Shown piece after piece: positions 23,399 to 35,272 of a DNA stretch of 64,000 nt. The DNA is taken from NCBI GenBank assembly GCA_002794775.1, contig NBAY01000097.1, positions 55,937 to 119,936 of the forward strand, given 5' to 3'. Below the pieces are notes generated by a model. The model was not told the origin of the DNA, did not search any database, and saw only the letters and a program-made list of their open reading frames with translations. The translations under genes were made by a program, and so were the position numbers. The stretch is from Porodaedalea pini. Lineage: Eukaryota; Basidiomycota; Agaricomycetes; Hymenochaetales; Hymenochaetaceae. Position 1 is the first letter of the stretch. The number at the start of each line of letters is the position of its first letter.

Positions 23399-25148
23399 TC
23401 ACCTCCGAAACTTGGAAGATTCGCGAAGCTCTATGTCCTGCTGCCACTCCGGCACTCTTTCTTCCACCTTCATATGCTGAGGACGACTACCAATCGTAGG
23501 CGTGCTTGACTGTTCAGCCCACCGACCTGCACGCTCTCTCTCTGAGTACTCCTCCACAAGATTCACGAGCAGTTTCTGGCTCATGATCGCCTCCATTGCC
23601 ATAGCGAAACCAGCTGGGACCTCGAGATAAGATATCTGGAATGAGAAGCCCATACTTTCAGGCCAGGTTGACAAATAGAATGTGAAGAGAGTGTCTCACG
23701 CCTTTAGCGACCCATACAGTCCAGGCCGCAATGTAGAAAATGAATACGCTGTGGGTTGAAAGGGCATATTCAGCTTCTCTGATGAAAATGATGAAAATGC
23801 AATGTGATGCACGTACACAAAGAAGTACATGATAGAGTCTCTCACCAGTAGGTCTATCAGACGCAGGTGTGAACCCGGCCGGCGAGTTCTGTAGCTCTGT
23901 ATTCCTTTGCCGAGAGCAAGTGCGAAGAGAATGACTTCGTTGAAAGTCTTGGGGGCCCAATATGCCTTGAACCAGGAAGACGAGCTGATGACAGCGCACG
24001 AATGCATGTTAGATCCCGATCCGAAGTTGACGAACTCTACTGTAAGCTCGGGCAGATAAATTAGTGCTCAGGTAATGCCATCGACCAACGGGGTTGACTC
24101 ACTGTCTGCGCCTTTAGTTGCAAAGACAGAAATGACGGTGCCTGTTGTGAATACGCAGAGTAGAGACGTAGAGAGAAAAGCGAATAATATCCGGTTTTTG
24201 TTGTACATTGCGTAGACCCGAAGTAGGAGGGCGACTTTTGGATAGTAGTTAATGAGAAGTCTTCGGTTGAGAGGAATTTGACGGCCTACACTGTATCAGG
24301 ACGCAAATTACGATCCCCATATGGAAGTGAAATCGAATCCAGGAGGTGCCTAGAATTTTAGTTATAAAACGAGTCTGAGACTAATACTGATATAAGCCTT
24401 ACATCTGGGGAAGAAAGGCCATCGTGATCGCTCTATGAAATATCAATATAAGTAGGCGACGTACAGCTGGTCAAAAAGAGTTGTCAGGACATATACCAAG
24501 AACCAGAGGAGCTGGGATACGCGCCTTGCTAGAGGCCTGCGGTAAGAATATCACTGTTTACAGATTTATGTCAGCTCGCTTCGATAGATCACCGTCTTAG
24601 CTTAATACCAATGTGAATCGCTCTGTTAAGGATAATTTAGAATACTATAGTGGTGGATGCAGAAGAGCAACTCACAGCATGACAAATAGCGTGCAGTATC
24701 GTATCTGAAACACTCTCATGAGACGAGTTCCACTACTAAAGACGCCACGCACCGCAAAATAAAGAAGCTTTCCAACGCTGGTCCCGGATGTCTGGAAAGC
24801 ACGCAGTATTTATTTTGATGTCTTTCCGTATGAAATAAAGAATCTGCTTGCTTACCCACATGTAAGAAACCTCGCGGTCGTAGGTTGTTACTGAGTGTTA
24901 GGGAACTGTGAACTTTCAAACTTCCGGAAAAGCTCGTATCGTATCCACTTACTCATATCATAGATGTAGAGGACAGTACAGGACACTGAACGACCCATAA
25001 TCTTAATCAGCTTCCAGCTCTCGAGTAATTAAGACGAGTACGAACGGTTGAACATCTTTGTCAGTCCTATGACATTAATGACCACCATCGCTTGCTCAAG
25101 GGCAGAATCTTGGCCTACAGGTGTGCCATCGACGGTGGGGGTGGCCAT
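23399..25148 (-). CDS. DUF6533-domain multi-pass membrane protein
   Basis: This is a fungal integral membrane protein of the DUF6533 family; its function is unknown. It starts at ATG 25148. Many short introns make the full model uncertain. Spliced pieces show Y-D-R-E-V-S-Y-M-W followed by a segment resembling the W-x-x-G-K-x-L-Y-F block of the domain near 24700-24900. Later come F-N-E-V-I-L-F-A-L-A-L-G and the R-D-S-I-M-Y-F segment near 23840-23960, then a hydrophobic I-F-Y-I-A-A-W-T-V-W span near 23720-23750. The final exon (23399-23674) ends in a soluble, charged tail with L-L-V-N-L-V-E-E. The stop TGA at 23399-23401 sits inside a possible GTGAGC donor, so the true end could lie about 80 nt further downstream. 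Confidence 0.65.
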
Positions 25149-26588
25149 AGAGCGGGAAAGAGAGTAAGGTGTGAACGCAACTCCGTAACATAATTAGAAG
25201 TCCGCCTCAAGTATTTAACCCTACTTCTGCGCGCTTTGGATCCGTCAGAGTTACTTCAAACGACATCATTTGTAACAGATCTTCGCACCAGATCCCATCA
25301 TCGGGTCGCCTAGTATTGATCGCAGTTCATTATACAGAAGGACTTCGTCATGAAGAGATCCGGACAAGCTTAAGGGAAGTCAAAGTGAGATTCGGCCTTA
25401 CGAAATTGCACGAGTTCGCGGCGGTCTGAATGTCTTCGAAGTACAATAGTTTGAAGCTTACCGTAATGGTATAGGCCCGTCTCGAGTCCGTGTTTTCAAG
25501 TACGCGAAGCGGCGCGTCAGACTGGACGCCATTCCCAACTATTCTCATCACTACATAGTTTGGCGTAACTGAAAATGCGAATTTAATTCTGCAACGAAAC
25601 TTCCTTACACATCATGTCCTAATGATGGCGAGGCTTCCAAAATGCCGAGCTCGCCATCTATTAGCGGCGGCCCTTGTCACCGCAACTTTCCGCAATCTGC
25701 GCCACTCCTTTGATATGGAGCGTTCCCAGACTTCGCATCGCTTTGGGTATTTGCTTTGCAGCGATTGACTGTGGGCGCGAGTGCGTAGATATCGAGCGAT
25801 GTTACTTGCGTCCTTAGTTCGCTGTTATGAGTGTTTTTGCTTCAGCATTTCGTCGCGGTACCGAGAATAAGTGTCGTACTTGTAAGTTTGTAAGACGGCA
25901 AAGAACGTATGGCATTGCTATTTGGGAGTCGCTGCATCGTCGCAGAGGATCCACTAGCCACACACTGTTTATAGGCTTCGACGTTCGAAAAGGTAACTTT
26001 GAGTTCCGTCGCGCTGCAAAGTAAAACCGACGAAGCCGTTGTGTATCAGAACGTGTACTACAGAAGTGGAATTCAGAGCCTGTCAATCGTTTTGGAACGC
26101 ATGGGGCATGTTCGACTCTAAAATAGCCCGAAATTTTCCTACGAGCGTGATGGACAAGTCTACGCCGGTATTCGGGCGCTTTACATCTGCGATGTCATTA
26201 TCGACGACGAGACCTCGGACCGCAGGTGCCTTCACACAAAACAGACGAGCCTGCCATGGAGGCGCCGGCGACAGGATCGGTCGAAGGAGGAATGAGAGAC
26301 GATAAAAGCAAAATGTCATCGACAGACGGTTGGAAATGTGCTAAGGAGGTTCTGTAGATGTAATGGTGCTTACGGCCCTCGAAAATAGAAGAAAGGTAAA
26401 CATCACAGCGTTCTCGGAGCGCGTAGAAAGGTCGTACGTTGGCGTCCGCAAATGCGCGATAGTTCGCGTATTCTGTACGGCGTCATCTCACTCCTATGTC
26501 CTTTGGTGACATGTAAATTACTTAAATGGCTAGCCAGAGTTGATATCAGTGACGAGAACACCAGAAAGCATATCTCAACAGTGTTGTC
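25149..26588. other. Intergenic, nothing recognised
   Basis: Scattered frames under 100 codons occur on both strands without domains. GC content stays like that of the host genes. No repeat was recognised. Confidence 0.35.
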
Positions 26589-26633
26589 GTCCCGGCGGGA
26601 ATATTAATTGATGGTTCCCATTCCCGCCGGGAC
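26589..26633. repeat. Perfect 14-bp GC-rich stem-loop
   Basis: GTCCCGGCGGGAAT (26589-26602) is exactly inverted at 26620-26633 with a 17-nt loop. A related CCCACCGGGA follows nearby. Its function is unknown. It may mark the edge of the adjoining repeat. Confidence 0.6.
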
Positions 26634-26728
26634 ATGGGATTCCCACCGGGATTGATGGCATCCCCGGGGGACAAGGGAATCTTAATATCTTAATATTGAA
26701 CTGACGAAGGCCCTTTTGCCCACAGCCA

Positions 26729-27500
26729 CTTGATCTCTTACTCCCATCATCCAACCGTGGGAAAGTGAGACCCCTATCCTCCTCTCTACAACACATTTTG
26801 TGTGCTCGTCTATCAGTTCATCCGATCACCCTTATGTCTCCCACTCGCACAATCCTCCGCTTCAACCTCGCACTGGATCACCTCTTGTCAGCGATCATGC
26901 AGCTTCGAGCATCCGTGGTGATGCCTTTGTGTCGCCTCCTATCCCTACGCCTCTGCACCGTCCCTCCTCTATGTCATAAGTGTAGTCACAGGCGTCGTCC
27001 CAGACACTTGTCCAACAATCATTGCTGCATCCAGCAGACATTTGAAAAAGTCATCACCATCATCGACATCTGCCAAGCCTTTGCCAAACATCAGTGGCAA
27101 GAACAGCATACAGTTTCGTCAACCACCCCCTCCTCCCCTATGTCAGTGGAGTTTATCATGACCCCGCCGCTGGCCCCAGTGAGTCTCTCACCACCTCCAC
27201 CGCCACCAGCCTGTTCTCATTGCCAGGCACTCCCAGTGTTCCCTCCATCTCCACCTCCGGTACCCCCGACCCGTTCCACTATGCTTGCCTTAGCTCGTGG
27301 TACCGCATTTCCTTACCCTCCTAGTCCTCCCCCCCTCCCTCCAATTCCTATGTGTTGGTCATCCCCTATTAGACAAACCGACACTTCCACTTTACCACCT
27401 CCCCTCCCTCCACTTTGTCTCCCCTGCCGTCCACGCTGCCATAATTATTCCCTAAAACCTGTTCACGGTTCTCCCTCTCTTTCGAATATCCCTAAATAGT
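26729..27500 (+). repeat. Dispersed repeat copy 2 with proline-rich frame
   Basis: This is the partner of 19310-20085. The frame 26765-27499 (ATG 26834) begins with the shared R-T-I-L-R-F-N block and ends in long proline runs. It is likely a relic and not a gene. No domain was recognised. Confidence 0.4.
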
Positions 27501-27570
27501 CCTTTCATTCTGTTGTTCGTTTTTGTTAGTTTTTGTCACTTCCTTACAAACCCACAGCCACCATCAGAAA

Positions 27571-27607
27571 TGACTAATTCTGACTAATTCTGACTAATTC
27601 TGACTAA
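27571..27607. repeat. 10-bp tandem repeat (TGACTAATTC)
   Basis: Three perfect 10-bp units plus a partial fourth lie about 180 bp outside the left end of the large TIR transposon. Confidence 0.8.
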
Positions 27608-27787
27608 AATTTGTCACTATTAATCAGCCTTCTCCCTGCCACTTTTCACAGTACCCCCCCAAAGTGGCAACTCCACAGATCACTCAAAGCGGCAGCATAC
27701 ACACAACACTTTGAGCTCAAACAACCCATTTCTCACTTGAACAAAATCGGAAAAATCATTAAAAAATTAAATATAATTAGAAAATTA

Positions 27788-30020
27788 CTGCCCCTTTCAG
27801 AAGTATTGTCACACATCAAATTCATGTAGTTTTGACGCATCTTGCAGCATAACTGCCAAAATTCGAGTAAATGACAATTTACTGTGTCAATTCCTCACGA
27901 TACATGTTCATTAAGCACTCAAAACAAAGTACTTGCTCATCCAAATCCGAATCTGTAAAAATATCCGAGGTTAGATGAATATTTTTGTCAAAATAAGTCA
28001 AGCAATGTCGACCAGCCCTGTTTCAACACCTCACCCTCACTATATGCAAAAATCATACCCCTTTCCTCTCATCCCGTAAATTTTTTTCTCCACCTGTAAA
28101 TTAGGTTCACATGTATGGCAATCCCGTGCATGAGTTTGGTGTCATTCTGTGCACTATTCGTGGTGTAATGGGGATGTTTCTGTTCTTTGGACACCTGCTC
28201 TCACCTGGGTTTGGACAGTCCATTTCATACAGCTCTGCCAATTTGACAGGTAAAAATACAAAACTTCTTGCACTACATAGACAATCCTATCTACTATAGC
28301 CTGGGTTATTTGGGGGCCCCTCCGCCTTGATTTGACACTGTAGTGGTAATTTATTTTTGACCTGCGTGCTGTAGCACCATGCACTGCCTGCACATCTGAA
28401 GTATAGAAGTTGGAAACAACGTGTTGCTTCATAAGTACTACTCCATCTCAAGAAGAGATGGCTGCAGATATCTCACTGGCATACCAGGTGAGCATATCCA
28501 CCATGCAGGACCACTAGTAGATATACAAGTGTATGTTCATGCAAACAGACTTGAAGACGTCCTTTCAGATCCAGAACAGCAACAGCTGGCAGCCTCTTCT
28601 TAGTCAAGAGCAAGGCATAACCATTGTCGCCCACAGTCTAGACAGAAGAGCAGATGGCTTCGCTGAAGAGAGGTTGGTGTGCTACAATGGTCAGTGGTAT
28701 ATGCAGATTAGGGGTTGGCACATGAACACATTCACCACAAAAACACCCTTCTCTCCCACCACAATGACACGTGGCAAGGCCCTCTCAAACGATGCGTGAT
28801 CCATTCTCTTCAAGCTGCACCAATCCAATGAGTTCACCATGGACCATCTTTCTGCATTGATGGAGGTCAATCGTTGAACAATCTATTGGATCATAAAAGA
28901 CTGGGAGGCTACTGGGGGCGTCGAGAGAGATGGAAAGAGGACTGGCTGGCCAAGGCTGTTGGACTATCTGGATGTACAGGTGAGGTGTAGTGTGCCAGTG
29001 CTGATGGACGTTGCTCATCAGGATTCCATTTGCCACCAGTATCTCCTCAGTTCAGTCAATCAACACAGGGACCTATTCCTTGACAAGCTAAGGCAGAAGC
29101 TCAGCACATCTTCTGGTAAATACATTTCAGACTCTACGATTTGGAGGACATTGGAATGGGCTGGATTCACTATGAAAAGGGTATGGTCTTTTGTTTTCAT
29201 CTAGTTGAGCCCAAATCCAACCTGGTTGAAGATTTCAAAGAAGGCACGCGAACGCAGCAAGACTGCACAAATACAATATCGTCTCAAAATCAGCGAGAAA
29301 TACAAAGCTGAACAGCTCATGTTCATTGATGAAAGCGCTTGCGACCGTTGCACTTTCTTGAGAAAAAAGGCATGGGCTTTACATGGGCATCAAGCCAGCC
29401 ACAAACAGTTTTTCGCCAGGGGAAAGAGGTATGCATAGTCCCATCATACCTCAGGGTGTCATATGTCAAACTTCCTCCAGGTATTCAATCCTTCCAGCAA
29501 TCTCTCTTGACAGAATGCTCGACTGCATCATCTTGGAAGGCTCATTCAATACAGAATCCTTTACCACTTTCATCACATGTCTCCTCAATCATATGGAACC
29601 TTTTCCAGGACCAAACTCAGTCATTGTCATGGACAACTGTGCTATCCACAAGTCAAATGAAATTCGTGAGTTGATCGAATCCAGGTGCAGTGCTTTTTCC
29701 TCCCATGCATCGCTCCAGCACTGATGCATTCTGTAATCACATGTCTAGCAGCATGAAGCTTGAATTCCTTCCTGCATACTCTCCAGATTTCAATCCAATT
29801 GAATTGGCCTTCTCGCTACTCAAAACTTGACTTCGATGACTTGCCCTGCTGGAAGAAGGAGGAGATGTTGTGGTGTATGCACAGCTTTATGGAGAGATTA
29901 TGTCGATTAGCGCAAATGACTGTCAAGCCTTCTACCAACACTGTGGGTATGTCCACTGGCCCTGGTGTGTAGCTACCCTCAATTCTCAAGTGAAATCCTC
30001 TGACAACATGCTTAGGTGAA
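27788..30020 (+). repeat. Left arm (2,233-bp inverted repeat)
   Basis: The outer part (to about 28301) is the TIR also found at 614-1127. The remainder is leader sequence plus the transposase. The repeat stops one base after the transposase stop codon (30017-30019). Confidence 0.85.
28764..30019 (+). pseudogene. Tc1/mariner DD34E transposase, left arm, with four TGA stops
   Basis: This cut-and-paste transposase has N-terminal helix-turn-helix modules and a C-terminal DDE catalytic domain. Exons 28764-29180, 29232-29428, 29481-29684 and 29749-30019 join in phase across GT-AG introns of 51, 52 and 64 nt and give 362 codons. Landmarks are W-A-G-F-T-M-K-R joined to I-S-K-K-A-R-E-R-S, F-I-D-E-S (first Asp), V-M-D-N-C-A-I-H-K (second Asp) and Y-S-P-D-F-N-P-I-E (Glu). 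After intron 3 is removed, exactly 34 residues separate the second Asp from the Glu, the Tc1 spacing, which supports the splice model. In-frame TGA codons lie at 28797, 28875, 29828 and 29837. Three fit CGA-to-TGA and one fits TGG-to-TGA. I infer an inactive gene. Confidence 0.85.
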
Positions 30021-30280
30021 AGTCACATGGATGGAAATAGCTTTCAATTATCAACAAATCTATGTCATTTTCGAGTGTAGTCCTCTATTGACATGCTTTG
30101 ATAGTAATGATTAGGAGTGATCATTTAGCTGTGAGAATTGACGATGAGGTTGTAATCTTGGTCCGCATAGTGATGAAGACGATTGACAAGGCCAAGGTTG
30201 ACGACTAATTTATCCTCCTCTGCTATTTTCCATATGTTGTCCTTGGACAGCCCTTGGATATCATCCAGGTGAACTAGACC
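30021..30280. other. Cargo edge
   Basis: This is the first unique sequence inside the left arm. No gene was identified. It contains the terminator side of the minus-strand cargo gene. Confidence 0.4.
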
Positions 30281-32006
30281 TCACTCTTTGAATGACTGCC
30301 TAAAAATCTGATAGTTAGGGCAGGGAGCTTGGCCCTGTTCCATATCCTCGTGCAGAGAGTCTAGCCACTTGCTAATGGATGGGAACTCTCGAGGCCACCT
30401 TTGACTGATCACATTGTTGCCAAACATAGTCTGCATCATGAGAGGATTCTGCATCATGAGAGGGTGCTGCATCATGGCTTGTGGCTGCATGGTTGAGGGG
30501 TGGTTAATCACAGGAGGTTTGTGTGACACAGGATTAGGTGGAGCCGCATGGGTATAAACTTCTGCATTCCTCTCAGCTGCTCTTGCGGCTGAGTACAACT
30601 TGTGCGGCTTTCTATCTAGAAGTTTAAGAGCCTCAGGTGGATCGGTGTAGGTCACTCCTGGCATGTTTCAGTGCTTAGAAATAACAATAGACATTTTGAG
30701 TGAGATATATAGACTTGTGCGCAAAATGACAATTTAAGACTCACAAGAAGTTTTGCGTGCTCAGCAACATCCTCCATAGTGTATGTGACATGCTCCTGCA
30801 TACCTTTCAGCGTTGCGCACAGTTTACCACCATGCTCATCACATGTGAAGCTCGCTACAATCTTGCGTGTGATTTCCTCAATCTCATTATCATATGTGCT
30901 CTTCGCATTATCGAGTGGCGCTACTGTCGGCTTAGCTTTTGCCAGAGTCTTTTTGCCCCTTTTGCCCTGCACATTAGAATCCTATCCAGCCAGAATATCT
31001 GAGTTGAAATAGCTGGTGATGAAACACAATTGAACAAACCTCTGGGAGATCTCTGATGATGATCTTTGGATCACTTTTGGTTTTCATCTTTTTAGCCACT
31101 TGCTCCTTGTGGTGTTTGCGGACCTCTGCGAAGACCTTATCCAATGCACTCTGATTATCTAGATACTCTGGAAGGTATTTGTTCAGGCCTTCTTTGATAC
31201 ACCATGGGCCCTCAACTCCAAGACGCGTGATGATGCAGGAGCCCCCTGTCACCTTTGCAACCTCGACCAACAAATCATTTAATAGCATGTCGGAGCACAA
31301 GATCAGCTCCCGTCTGCCGATGCCATCTGAAACCAAGACCTTTACTTCAATCATGTCTCTGTCTGCCCTGTCTGTGGCTGGTGTTGACGTAACCATCCCT
31401 CGTGCCTTGGCTGTTCCAAGGGAAGGAATACTCCAGTTGGCAGGGCCATCTGATATACATGTAAGACCATGTTTATGATGTAAAAATATCTCTTACCCGG
31501 CGAAAAAAAGCTGTCATCGGATAGGAAGTCGGGAACTTCCTCATAAGTACTGTCTAACTGCAGAGTTTCATCAGCAGGGCCATTATAACCCCCAGCTCAT
31601 GCCACATAAAGGACTGAGATTTCTGCTACAGCAGCTGGATTGACGTTGACATCATTGTCATCATTGTCATCATTGCTGTTGTAATCCTGTTCGTGACAGT
31701 TCCAAAGGAAGAGAGTAAAAGCAGAATATCAGTACAAGTAAGCATAGATTCTCAAGATGTCCAAGTCACCTTTCTGGCATGCTTTTTCAGCAGCCTCCTG
31801 GTCGGTTTAGCATTCGAATTGAAAGGCATTTGAGGTGCAGGGGTTTGTGGGGACTTGCAAATGGCTAGTTTTGCTTTGGGGCTTGTGGCTGCTTCTGCAA
31901 TCTTTCTTGGTTGGCCACAGGGATGCTTGGGTGCATTTTTGATAGCCTTGGCTTCCTCAGCCACTTTGGCCTTTTTGGAGGGGATTTTGGTACGTTGAGG
32001 AGGCAT
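30281..32006 (-). CDS. Cargo gene 1: unrecognised multi-exon protein (one premature TGA)
   Basis: I do not recognise this gene. It starts at ATG 32006. Supported exons are 31770-32006, 31497-31686, 31040-31449 and 30745-30981, with GT-AG introns of 83, 47 and 58 nt and matching phases. A further exon lies within 30281-30664, but its acceptor is unresolved. Exon 1 is basic (K-K-A-K repeats) with P-C-G-Q-P-R-K, possibly a decayed AT-hook. Exon 2 has an N-D-D repeat encoded by 9-bp units (31641-31670) and an in-frame TGA at 31597-31599. Exon 3 has a compact, globular-looking block (V-L-V-S-D-G-I-G-R-R-E-L). The last piece repeats M-M-Q-N/H-P-L. A nuclear, DNA-associated protein is possible. It diverges from cargo gene 2. 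Confidence 0.5.
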
Positions 32007-32300
32007 AAGAGAAAACAATCCATGTGGAAAAGTGAATATGCAATGCTTAGATTATGGCATTCGGCTAGTGCTCTGGGTATATAAGGTCAGAAACTGTAAA
32101 AGGCAAGTCCTAGCACACTTCTTCATCCCAGCTGTACAGTAAGGTGTTGGGGGCCTGCCAGATAGAGATCAGTCCACATGACAATGGCTGAGATATATGT
32201 AAGCTCACACCTGCGTTGTCCTCTCTCATCACTCATGCCCTGCAGTCGCGTTGTCTCAGACATATCCCCTTGTTGCACCACATTAGATCTCGATCACAAC
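32007..32300 (+). promoter_or_regulatory. Divergent promoter between the cargo genes
   Basis: These 294 bp separate the two cargo start codons. A TATATAAGG box at 32078-32086 faces cargo gene 2. No equally clear box was found for the other direction. Confidence 0.4.
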
Positions 32301-34076
32301 ATGGAGAGCCATAAGGAGGAAGAGGACCAGCTAAGTAGCAGCACAAGTGGGTCATCAGCATCTCATGATCTCTTTGAATCATTAACATCGGACAGTAAGT
32401 CAGAGCAAGTTGCTTTCTTTTTTCACCCCTTTCAATTTATCTTTGGTTTGCAGCTTCTGCAGGGATCTTTATCCAGATGATGGCAAAGATGGCAGTGGCT
32501 GAAGCCACCTCATCAAAAGAAAAAGGTCCTTAGAAATCCAATGTGAGAAAGAGACCTGCACTGGACAGTGGCTGACAGCAGGGAGGAAGCAAAAGCAGGG
32601 TATGAAAACATGGCAAGAGGAGTTATCTGCACAGATTGATAAACTTGCAGAAAAAGTGGCACAGCAGCAGGCAGAATGGGAGCAGCAGCAGGCGGAGAAC
32701 CGTGCGGAAGTCGATCAAAAGCTAGACTACGTTCAGTCTTCAGTGGACATTAAGCAAGAATTGCACAATGCAGGAGCTGCCACAATGCAAAATCAGATCC
32801 ATGTGCTGGAGTGAGCTCTTATATTGAACATAAGCAGGTCCCTATTTTGGCCATTGATAAGCAAACTTACTGGGATTAATTTTACCATCAGTCAGTGGAG
32901 GTGCATAATGCTATACTGCACCGACACCTCCTCGACTATGGGTGCCGTCATTTCTACAATGGAATGTATTTTTTCCTCAATGACTACCTATGATATTGGT
33001 ATAGCCCTCTCCACGCTTCCATATTCAATGTACCAGCCAAAGAGAGCATTGTCTTGCCAAGCTCTCATGTGTCAGTTGCATCTGCTAGCAACACCCCGAC
33101 CTCGGAATACACACAGCTTTCAGTAGAGCAGGGGTCGGAGTTGTTGGTGCTGATTAAAAAGAAAGCTGCAAGAAAGGCAAAGGCAAAGGCGAGAGATGAG
33201 GCAAATGCACTTGCGAAGGAGGCCGTAACCAAATTACTCAAAGAACGTGCAGGACTTATCGGAGTGGAGATATCCAAGGACAAAATAGAAAAGGAAGGCA
33301 GACCATGGGCGAACAAATGGTATCACTCACTCAATGCATACCACCAGCTTGACACATCGGTGTGGACGACATTCTGGAAAAAAATAGCCCTTGGTGCTAA
33401 CGTCGTCAGGTCATGGATTAGTAAACTAATGGGCAAAAGAATGATGAGAGAATATTGGGAGTTTGATACAGATGAACTCGACATCTGGCTTGCCACCCTG
33501 CCGGGCTATGTGGCAATGCTGCGTGCACGGGTGAGACAACTTCAGGGCGAACAAGACAGATTCACAGTAGTTGCCGAGACCATCTGTGACAGCTTTCTCA
33601 AGCTCAAAAATGTCTATGCAAATCATGATGATACCCTACAACCCATCAAACTTCAATGTTTGATCACAAAAGTCCATGCCATTGGGGAGGAGGACTGGCT
33701 TTGCTACATACAGCATGCTGTGATGCAAATCGAGGGAACTTTGAAGGAGTTGGAAGGAAAAATTAACGATGCTATGTTCGCTTGCACTATGCTTGCACAA
33801 AAGCAACTGTTGTATGCAATCTTGGTAGATGACTGGGAGCTTCGCAAGGATGGGAATTCATATGCGCACCCAAGCTCCCCGCCAGATGAAACTTTGAAAC
33901 ATCTTTGGGGACATGTGGTACTTGAGGCCAAAATGAAGTTTCCGAGCTGTGGGAAGGACCTACAAGCACTGTTCTTTATGGTGACAACTGATTTCACAAA
34001 TCTTGAAGTCAACACCGCTGTGGCACCTGTGGACCTGCTGTTTGCAGCTGTCATGCCTCAGCAGGCTCAATGGTAA
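32301..34076 (+). CDS. Cargo gene 2: unrecognised coiled-coil protein with 340-aa terminal exon
   Basis: I do not recognise this gene. Exons 32301-32394, 32454-32525 and 32582-32810 are joined by 59- and 56-nt GT-AG introns in phase. A donor GTGAGC at 32811 leads to the last exon, which is open from about 33040 to TAA 34074-34076; its acceptor is unresolved. The N-terminus is acidic and serine-rich (E-E-E-D then S/T runs). Exon 3 is a long glutamine-rich heptad region, a likely coiled coil. The last exon begins with a lysine/alanine helix (K-K-A-A-R-K-A-K), then a well-mixed globular sequence with W-Y-H-S-L and C-Y-I-Q-H-A, and no stops. No transposase, nuclease or enzyme motif was seen. The intact 340-codon exon argues that it was under selection until recently. 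Confidence 0.55.
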
Positions 34077-34232
34077 ATTATTCCTCTCCTTGGTTTCATG
34101 ACTTTGCTTTTATTCTTTATGCAAACATTTCCTTCATCTTATGTAGTCCGCTTGTAACAGTGATTGAAAAGTGAACAAATGACAATTTAAAGCTTATTTA
34201 TAAATCTATGTATCTCTAGCAGTCCCAGCCAA

Positions 34233-34859
34233 TTCACCTGAGCACATTGTCAGAGGATTTCACTTGAGAATTGAGGGTAGCTACACACCAGGGCCAGTGG
34301 ACATACCCACAGTGTTGGTAGAAGGCTTGACAGTCATTTGCGCTAATCGACATAATCTCTCCATAAAGCTGTGCATACACCACAACATCTCCTCCTTCTT
34401 CCAGCAGGGCAAGTCATCGAAGTCAAGTTTTGAGTAGCGAGAAGGCCAATTCAATTGGATTGAAATCTGGAGAGTATGCAGGAAGGAATTCAAGCTTCAT
34501 GCTGCTAGACATGTGATTACAGAATGCATCAGTGCTGGAGCGATGCATGGGAGGAAAAAGCACTGCACCTGGATTCGATCAACTCACGAATTTCATTTGA
34601 CTTGTGGATAGCACAGTTGTCCATGACAATGACTGAGTTTGGTCCTGGAAAAGGTTCCATATGATTGAGGAGACATGTGATGAAAGTGGTAAAGGATTCT
34701 GTATTGAATGAGCCTTCCAAGATGATGCAGTCGAGCATTCTGTCAAGAGAGATTGCTGGAAGGATTGAATACCTGGAGGAAGTTTGACATATGACACCCT
34801 GAGGTATGATGGGACTATGCATACCTCTTTCCCCTGGCGAAAAACTGTTTGTGGCTGGC
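34233..34859 (-). repeat. Right arm, inner part
   Basis: This is the inverse of 29394-30020. It ends at the CTGGC target duplication (34855-34859) of retrotransposon A. Confidence 0.85.
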
Positions 34860-35272
34860 TGTTAGGCGGGAGTCCGGGAGACGACTCGGACTGGGCAGGC
34901 CTCGGCTGACTGTTGTCTGGGACGTGCTATACTCGAGCGTAGACTCGGGACACGCTTACTCAGGCTAGGTCGTCGCGGAGGTAAGAGGATTAATACAAGT
35001 CTAAACTAATACAAGGGGGACGAGTCTCACCTAGGTCGTCGCGGAGGTAAGAGGAAAAGCAGAACAAGGAGTTCATGCGATTCCTGAGACCTTATATAGC
35101 GACGACCGTGAGACTATATTAGCTAACATTACATAACGAGTGGGAATGGAACGAATGAAGGTAGTGTGGGAATGATTGTGTAAGATGGGTAAATATAATG
35201 AAAAGGACGAATATAATAAAGGAAATGGTAAAAGGGAAAATAAAGGAAAAGGTGAAAGTTCAGGTTCTAACA
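34860..35272 (-). repeat. 3' LTR of copy A
   Basis: Begins TGTTAGAACC and ends CGCCTAACA on the minus strand. A seven-G polypurine tract precedes it in the element (35275 onward on the plus strand reads as C). Confidence 0.9.

Noticed and set aside
28797..29839. TGA as a recoded sense codon in the transposase
   Set aside because: Intact host genes in the window end in ordinary stops including TGA, and the TGA positions fit CpG (or G-to-A) decay of Arg and Trp codons.
31641..31670. ATTGTCATC microsatellite as an independent repeat
   Set aside because: It lies in a spliced exon of cargo gene 1 and encodes an in-phase N-D-D repeat.
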